Translations under genes and position numbers: made by a program
In this document: positions 60,001 through 64,000 of the stretch, piece after piece
Position numbering within the stretch: position 1 is the stretch's first letter
How the letters are laid out: each line of letters opens with the position of its first letter
The notes under the pieces: generated by a model
The model's database searches: none
What the model was told of the DNA's origin: nothing
The model's input: the letters and a program-made list of their open reading frames with translations, nothing else
DNA from: Liquidambar formosana
Taxonomy: Eukaryota; Streptophyta; Magnoliopsida; Saxifragales; Altingiaceae
Assembly (NCBI GenBank): GCA_039720395.1
Contig: CM077820.1
Location: 47,973,425 to 48,037,424, forward strand
DNA length: 64,000 bases
Direction of reading: 5' to 3'

Positions 60001-60281
60001 GGGTATAGTTATACATACATTGAATGATAAAACCACACCAGGATTCAAAATTGCTCCTGACTTCATTATCACTCCATCGCATACTATGGCATGTCTTAGC
60101 TTACAGCCATCTTCAACGGTGACATTATTCCATACATATGAACCTTCTATTGAAACATTTGATCCAATGGTACAGCCTTCCCCAATAACGGAATTTGAAA
60201 TTTTTGTGTCATTCCCAATATTGGTGCCATTTCCAATAACGGTAAAAGGACCAATTTGCGCAGAACGTGACTGCCCTATTT
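43017..60281 (-). CDS. EIF2B5: Translation initiation factor eIF2B subunit epsilon, 3' ten exons (401 aa of C-terminus)
   Basis: Exons, 5' to 3' on minus: 60019-60281, 58192-58321, 56918-56997, 54368-54619, 54209-54285, 51050-51141, 48048-48130, 46501-46572, 43687-43812, 43017-43049. All junctions are GT/AG and the frame closes throughout. The first exon encodes left-handed beta-helix hexapeptides (IGNGTNIGNDTKI, VIGEGCTIGSNVSIEGSYVW). Next come FVVPAYSKVSLLQQP, an acidic linker, GYIWSVCEGGHEEEW, VEATFLRAV and the W2 domain with AA-boxes (LLYDKDILQEEAILAWA, EQFIHWLKEAPEEDD). Epsilon is the catalytic subunit that exchanges GDP for GTP on eIF2 in the cytosol. The catalytic W2 region is complete. 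The N-terminal nucleotidyltransferase-like domain is not visible up to 64000. Confidence 0.95.
43384..43437. repeat. (CT)n/(GT)n microsatellite in the last eIF2B-epsilon intron
   Basis: A CT run at about 43384-43411 is followed by GTGAGTGTGTGTCTCGCTCTCTCTC. It lies in intron 43050-43686, where nothing else was recognised. Confidence 0.9.
44452..44798 (-). mobile_element. LTR-like segment in an eIF2B-epsilon intron
   Basis: On the minus strand a TATA-like CTATAAATAAGG (about 44640-44652) is followed by a T/C-rich leader and the terminus GAGGTTTTTAACA at 44452. If the other end is TGTTCACGCC at 44798, both sides carry GTTAT (44447-44451 and 44799-44803), as for a solo LTR. CTACAGTA-type motifs beyond 44798 could instead mean that the LTR extends further, so the right boundary is uncertain. 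Confidence 0.45.
44804..46500. other. Intron sequence of eIF2B-epsilon without recognised element
   Basis: AT-rich intron. A (TA)n run lies at about 45045-45061. Open frames here are short and not protein-like. Repeat origin is possible but was not recognised. Confidence 0.4.
46573..48047. other. Intron of eIF2B-epsilon with a possible Mutator-like end
   Basis: Around 47648 the sequence TTAGGGTAAATTACATTTGGACC resembles the terminus of plant Mutator-like elements. A matching inverted end was not found. The rest is ordinary intron. Confidence 0.3.
48791..49129 (+). repeat. TRIM 5' LTR
   Basis: Begins TGATGAGGATGG and ends TTGTCCTGCATCA. Contains ATATTCTCTTTAATAGGGATC and a T/C-rich 3' part. 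Confidence 0.93.
49260..49599 (+). repeat. TRIM 3' LTR
   Basis: Begins TGATGGGGACGA and is near-identical to the 5' LTR, with a few substitutions and small indels (for example CATAGG/TATAGG, CATATTC/CACGTTC). Confidence 0.93.
51403..53152 (+). mobile_element. Solo LTR of 1.75 kb in an eIF2B-epsilon intron
   Basis: It starts TGTAAACACCC and ends GGCCCTCACA, with a perfect 5-bp duplication, ACTAC, at 51398-51402 and 53153-53157. A TATA-like CTCTATAAATAC lies near 51834. The first 320 bp hold degenerate tandem repeats built on AAATGTGCATAAG and GGTAAAACAGATGTGA (about 51515-51705). No internal region or second LTR is present, so it is a recombination product of a Ty3-gypsy-style element (family inferred from length and end style). 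Confidence 0.78.
53158..54208. other. Intron remainder of eIF2B-epsilon
   Basis: Low-complexity and AT-rich intron with short T, G and GA runs (about 53270-53285, 53700-53708, 53888-53907). No gene or mobile element was recognised. The open frame at 53831-54190 has no recognisable protein features. Confidence 0.4.
54620..56917. other. Large intron of eIF2B-epsilon, content unassigned
   Basis: Contains a 120-codon open frame on + (55556-55918) and a partly open antisense, neither of which I recognise. The stretch 54900-55900 is less AT-rich than other introns here, so a decayed retroelement or retroposed transcript is possible. (TATC/GATA)-like repeats lie near 56455-56478. Confidence 0.35.
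57053..57165. repeat. (TA)n and poly(G) tracts
   Basis: (TA)n at about 57053-57083, and a G-rich tract (GGGGGGGAGGGGGGGGGG) at about 57142-57160, in an eIF2B-epsilon intron. Confidence 0.85.
58540..58804 (+). mobile_element. LINE 3' end fragment, + strand
   Basis: The frame FEGVEKSIIELKSSLIKNLF resembles the C-terminal end of plant L1 ORF2. It is followed by a UTR with CTTGTATATGACTCATGTAC and a poly(A) of about 26 at 58779-58804. A close UTR relative lies inverted at about 59710-59760. Confidence 0.6.
58978..59678 (-). mobile_element. LINE ORF2 C-terminal fragment, minus strand
   Basis: Minus-strand frames show CPWWCVMCKGAVESVDHLFF and AMFAVFWVIWLERNPMIFED, the zf-RVT zinc-binding end of plant L1 ORF2. 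The poly(A) is the T run at 58978-58998. A frameshift separates the two pieces near 59340. Confidence 0.75.
59679..59880 (-). mobile_element. Second LINE 3' end, minus strand
   Basis: The T run 59679-59700 is a poly(A) on minus, preceded by a UTR with CTTGTATATGACTTATGTAC like that of the + strand fragment at 58.7 kb. The previous LINE piece abuts it, so the two are probably nested or serial insertions. Confidence 0.6.
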
Positions 60282-60969
60282 CTGAAAAAAATAAGCTCAT
60301 TAAGTCACAATCATCACATATGATTAGAGAAAAGTAAATTAATAATAAATTATAAGCAGTTACTACTCAATCCAAACACATGGATGCCGCCCTACAAGAA
60401 TACATATGAACATCACTACCAAATGAGTATATTATATATGGAGAAACAAAGATCAGGGCAATTTATTTCTCAACATTTTGTCCTACCATTACACAACCAA
60501 GACAAACATTCAAGTCAACCTGCAAAAAAACTTCTCATATAAAATTATTCAAAGGAAAGTAAAATTATTTACAAACCGAAGTTGGAAAATTTCCTGCTTG
60601 TACTGTAATCTGTAAATACCACAATCACAAGTTGCTCTATACTTGGCCAAACTGCTTTGGACAGAGCAGGAGATGCAATGACATAAATCTAACTTCTGCT
60701 GGATCCACAAGCAACCAGTGGCAGTTCTTAACAATTAAAATCCAGCAATGGATTTTCTAGAACATTTCATGAACAATGTATTGTGTTTCATGACCAAATT
60801 GCTTCCAATCGATTTGCAATTGAACACAAGTTAAAAAAAGCGAGTACATTACAGAAAAACACTATACAAGAAGAATGGAAGAGACAAGACCCTAAAATAT
60901 GAAGAGATATTAGGCTAGGCTATTGCATGCAATCTCAAAATGACATTAGCTTAGCACTCATGGCTACTA

Positions 60970-61017
<48 letters not shown>

Positions 61018-62060
61018 GAATATTCCAATGCTATAAAAGAGAGAAGCAATATAATTCACATTAATGTTACCTTGATGCTTTGGAAAATTAATCCAGAAAT
61101 AGTATAAAAATTCCACCACTATTGTAACACTTGCATAATGAGAACATGAATACTTTGTGACAACCAATTCTACACTTCATCAGAATTATGCAATGAGGGC
61201 ATATGACACTTTCTTTTTTAGTTCTGGGATGCCATTTTTAAAAAATATGCGGACCGTTCTAGCCTTTTTCATATCATGTCATAAATAATCTTCCATAAAT
61301 AAAACAAAAAAAATCACCAACATAACAATCCCAAACAAAGAAAGACTAGAAGAAGGAAGAGATCATCCTAAAACCTGAACCACATCAAGGTAATCTTCTT
61401 CAACACAAATCTTAACCATTTTATGATAGTCTTGCTATCAAAAAGCCATTTTCACCTTTTTTCCCTTATTTGTTAATACCCCGAACCAAACTAAACATAG
61501 AGTTTTATGGACTCATTCATTTGTACCATAAGATAAACATCTTCGAAGCACCAAGCAAAAGTGAGGGGAGGGAAGCAGGAATACATTGAAGAGTCAAAGA
61601 TTTGGTGTGTAGGAAGCACTTAGTAAAGTGTCTATATATATATGGGGGACAGTGTCAAATTAATTGATTTCCGGTATTAAAAAGTAAAATTCAACTAGGC
61701 CCTACGAGGACCAAAGCTGGTAAATAAATACAGATAAAGGAGATGAGGGTTTCCTTCAATCAAAACCCTATAGCATTAAAATCAACTCACTGTTGATGAC
61801 CTTCCCGCAGCACCTCTAAAAAGAGCAACATGCAAGAGAGAGAGTTAAACCAACCTCTTTCCCCAAACTCTGCAAAACACAACATACTTCACAAACCACA
61901 ATCATCTCTCTTTTCTCCTTCTCACATACAAAGGCATCTTCAAAATATTTATGTCTATTCCTTCCATCTCACTTCCATGGATTTCCAGTTCACTAGTACC
62001 ATTCTTATCCTCCAAAACCTCATGAAAAGCACCATTTGTATCACTTTCACTAACAAACCC
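60282..62060. other. Sequence upstream of the first visible eIF2B-epsilon exon
   Basis: I found no further eIF2B-epsilon exon here. (TA)n lies at 60973-61016. The rest is AT-rich with short open frames that match nothing I know, so it is probably intron. Confidence 0.45.
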
Positions 62061-62089
62061 ACAACAAACAACAACAACAAACCAAAGAA

Positions 62090-62391
62090 ATATAATAACC
62101 CCAAGCCCCCAAACAAGTATATGAAGTCATGTCAATCCCAAAATTTAGGCAATGGGGGACATAGTATTTTTCTTACACTCCCCCTCATGTGCATGCCTAA
62201 AAAGACTGAAATAGGCCTGTCATGTGGACAACAAAAACAGGTTTACGAATGAAATGGCACAAGAATAACATGCTCCAATACCATGTTAAGTTTCCAACCT
62301 AAAAGCCTAAACTAATAAGGGCCCAAACAGGTATATGAAGCACAATCAAATTTTGTATTTAAACAAAATGGGAAGTGGGACTTCTCAACAC
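62090..62391 (-). mobile_element. TRIM, minus orientation (3' LTR truncated)
   Basis: Minus strand: one LTR at 62286-62391 (TGTTGAGAAGTCCC...AAACTTAACA), then a primer site TGGTATTGGAGCATG, a 108-bp interior ending in the purine tract GAGGGGGAG, then a second LTR starting TGTAAGAAAAATAC at 62177. The second LTR loses similarity near 62090 (TTTGGGGGCTTGGGG), so its 3' end is truncated. Confidence 0.75.
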
Positions 62392-62474
62392 TCCCCCCAG
62401 TGGGTCTGTCACATGGGCAACAAAGGCGGGCTCTCAAACAAAATGGGCCCTAGAACAAGAAATTTTGATACCAT
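62392..62474 (-). mobile_element. Additional TRIM interior, minus orientation
   Basis: On minus it starts with a primer site TGGTATCAAAATTTC right after CTAACA and ends in the purine tract ACTGGGGGGAG directly before the LTR at 62391. It is an internal region whose upstream LTR is replaced by a plus-oriented one at 62475. Confidence 0.65.
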
Positions 62475-63027
62475 GTTAGAAACACCACTTACCACATCCC
62501 ACATCGATTAAATATCGAGTTTAACGACTTTGTATACCATTTTGGGCCCTCCACCTAACAACTAAGGCTATTAGATTGGAAGCTTAACATAATATTAGAA
62601 CATGTCGTTCTTGGGCAGTTTCATTAGTGATCCCGTCTTTCTTATCTACGTGATTCTTGTCTTGTTAGGTCTGCATGTGAGAGGAAGTGTTAGAGAGTAC
62701 CACATCAAACCTCAGTTAAATATATAATTTGACATGGCTTCATATACCTGTTTGGGCCCTCCACCTAAATAGCTTAGGCTATTAGGTTGGAAACTTAACA
62801 TAATATCAAAGCATGTCATTCTTGAGCCGCTTCACTTGTGACTTCGTCTTTGTTATCCACCGATCCACATGACAAGCCCATTCTTGTCTTGTTAGGCCTA
62901 CACGTAAGGGGGAGTGTTAGAAAAGCACCACATCCCACATCAATTAAATATTGAGTTTAACATGACTTCATATACCTGTTTGGGCCTCCACCTAAGAGCT
63001 TAGGCCTTTTAAGTTGGAGACTTAACA
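62475..63027 (+). mobile_element. TRIM array, plus orientation: LTR-interior-LTR-interior-LTR
   Basis: There are three LTRs of about 113-116 bp (about 62475-62590, 62688-62801 and 62915-63027), each starting TGTTAG and ending CTTAACA, with the shared core CCTGTTTGGGCC..CCACCTAA. Interiors of about 100 bp begin with decayed tRNA-Met primer sites (TAATATCAAAGCATG, against TGGTATCAGAGC) and end in purine tracts (AAGGGGGAG, GAGAGGAAG). Tandem LTR sharing suggests recombination between copies. Confidence 0.8.
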
Positions 63028-63594
63028 ACTTGACCTATTTGATTTACGTTTACTCAAATCCATCAACCTCTACACCTAAGATTCTAACATAACCACTCAA
63101 TCAGGATGCCATAGGAAGTGATCGGTCAACTCAACAAAGCCTTAATAGTACCTAACTGGGCTGACTACACAAATCCGTTTTCTTCATCCATCTCTATCTA
63201 GGGTAATATCCTCCTCTAAATTATTGGCCATCTGCCTCAACAAAAGATCACAAATTTCCAAGATTCATGTTTATAAGGAGTGACAATATGTTTAACTTTG
63301 ACTATCTACCTACCATAACCTTCCTCCTTTCTCTGGGATCGAGTCAATCATATAAAATACAAGACCATTGTCGCCTCGAATATTGTTTGCTATGGTACAT
63401 GGAACGCAAACGAGTATGTAATACAGAGCTCACCATTAAACATGGAAGGGTGGAGGTGGGCCTAAGTACTTACATAGATTTCATAATTAGATGTTCTAAG
63501 AGTGATAAGGAGGCTTTAAATGCAGGACGTATTTTCTTTTCATTCAATAAAGATGCTTCATCAAAAATTGTCCTAAATTTAATATTCCATCACG
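63028..63594. other. Unassigned sequence near the window end
   Basis: It holds a 112-codon open frame (63267-63605) without recognisable domains. A short motif, CTACCATAACCTTCCTCCTTT (about 63308-63328), resembles TTACCACAGCCTTCCTCCTTT at about 58012-58032, so an unclassified dispersed repeat is likely. Confidence 0.35.
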
Positions 63595-64000
63595 GTTTTT
63601 TTTGACAAGAAGTATATTGATCAGTAATCACAAATATAAATTAAAAAGAAAGGAAGAGAAGTCCTTAGAGAACCATAAAGGCACCAAAACCTATTAAAAA
63701 CCCAACCTATCGATAAGAGGAAGAATGTACAAAATCACCCCCTTTAACAAATAAACATCAAAAGGGCTCCAACCAGGGCTCAAAAGGATAAAAATGGCCT
63801 ATCAAAGTTTCCAATGTAGTGGCCCCTCTATTTGCTAAAAAAATCTGCTTCCCGGTTAGCCAATCAATGAATTCAAGGAAAGTTGGTGCAAATTTCTCTT
63901 GCAATATCCAAGGTTTATTTAATAGTATAGCAATACCTCCAACTTCCTTCATCCCATTCCTTGAACCAGGAAATAATTGAATAAAAGTCTCCCTCCCACA
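63595..64000 (-). mobile_element. LINE RNase H fragment running off the window
   Basis: On the minus strand one frame reads ANREADFLANRGATTLETL and ends PFEPWLEPF, with the READ..LA..G signature of the RNase H C-terminus. A frameshift separates it from KEVGGIAILLNKPWI further upstream. A short T run (about 63596-63602) is its poly(A). The element continues beyond 64000. Confidence 0.65.

Noticed and set aside
63267..63605. 112-codon open frame suspected as a PPR-type protein
   Set aside because: No PPR repeat pattern or other domain could be made out, and it overlaps a probable dispersed repeat.

Overview
The window looks like nuclear DNA of a woody eudicot. The evidence is AT-rich DNA, GT-AG introns, non-TIR coiled-coil NLR genes with an EDVID motif, a plant-type eIF2B-epsilon gene, and dense plant-type transposons: L1-type LINEs, TRIMs, tRNA-derived SINEs, and Mutator-, hAT- and Harbinger-like elements. 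The style would fit Fagales, but that is only an impression. No bacterial operons, CRISPR arrays, rRNA or tRNA genes were seen.

Layout. (1) 1-6053: the 3' part of a Ty1-copia-style LTR abuts a damaged + strand L1 LINE that has ORF1, endonuclease, RT, a zinc-knuckle-like region and RNase H. (2) 6.1-42.2 kb: a tandem cluster built from a repeated unit. Each unit has a minus-strand CC-NB-LRR (RPM1-like) gene and a small plus-strand Gly/Pro/Cys-rich (CYSTM-like) gene. The spacing between units 1 and 2 is about 14.1-14.2 kb. NLR1 (6.1 kb) is a truncated LRR remnant. NLR2 (10.7-16.4 kb) and NLR3 (24.9-30.5 kb) are intact two-exon genes of 877 codons each. A 'ghost' NLR whose coding region is cleanly missing lies at 35.3 kb. 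NLR4 (37.6-40.2 kb) has no intron and carries one frameshift. CYSTM copies 1 (8.2 kb) and 2 (22.4 kb) are intact. Copy 3 is an exon-2 scrap (33.1 kb) and copy 4 is only a promoter and leader (42.1 kb). Comparing the paralogous units reveals several dated insertions with empty sites: a Mutator-type element nested in a hAT-like one, a 567-bp MITE, a palindromic MITE with a 9-bp target duplication, and two SINEs.

(3) 43.0-60.3 kb: ten 3' exons of the epsilon subunit of translation initiation factor eIF2B on the minus strand, from the left-handed beta-helix to the W2 (AA-box) C-terminus. The nucleotidyltransferase-like N-terminus was not found and must lie beyond 64 kb or be lost. Its introns are loaded with transposons: a complete TRIM inside a LINE, a 1.75-kb solo LTR, several L1 3' ends, and another LTR. 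(4) 60.3-64.0 kb: a cluster of short LTRs in both orientations (TRIM type) and the RNase H tail of a further LINE at the window edge.

Function. Intact NLR2 and NLR3 probably act as intracellular immune receptors. The linked CYSTM-like genes encode tiny Cys-rich, probably membrane-associated proteins of unknown role, and their repeated linkage to the NLRs is the most suggestive functional pattern here. eIF2B-epsilon is a housekeeping guanine-nucleotide exchange factor unrelated to the cluster.
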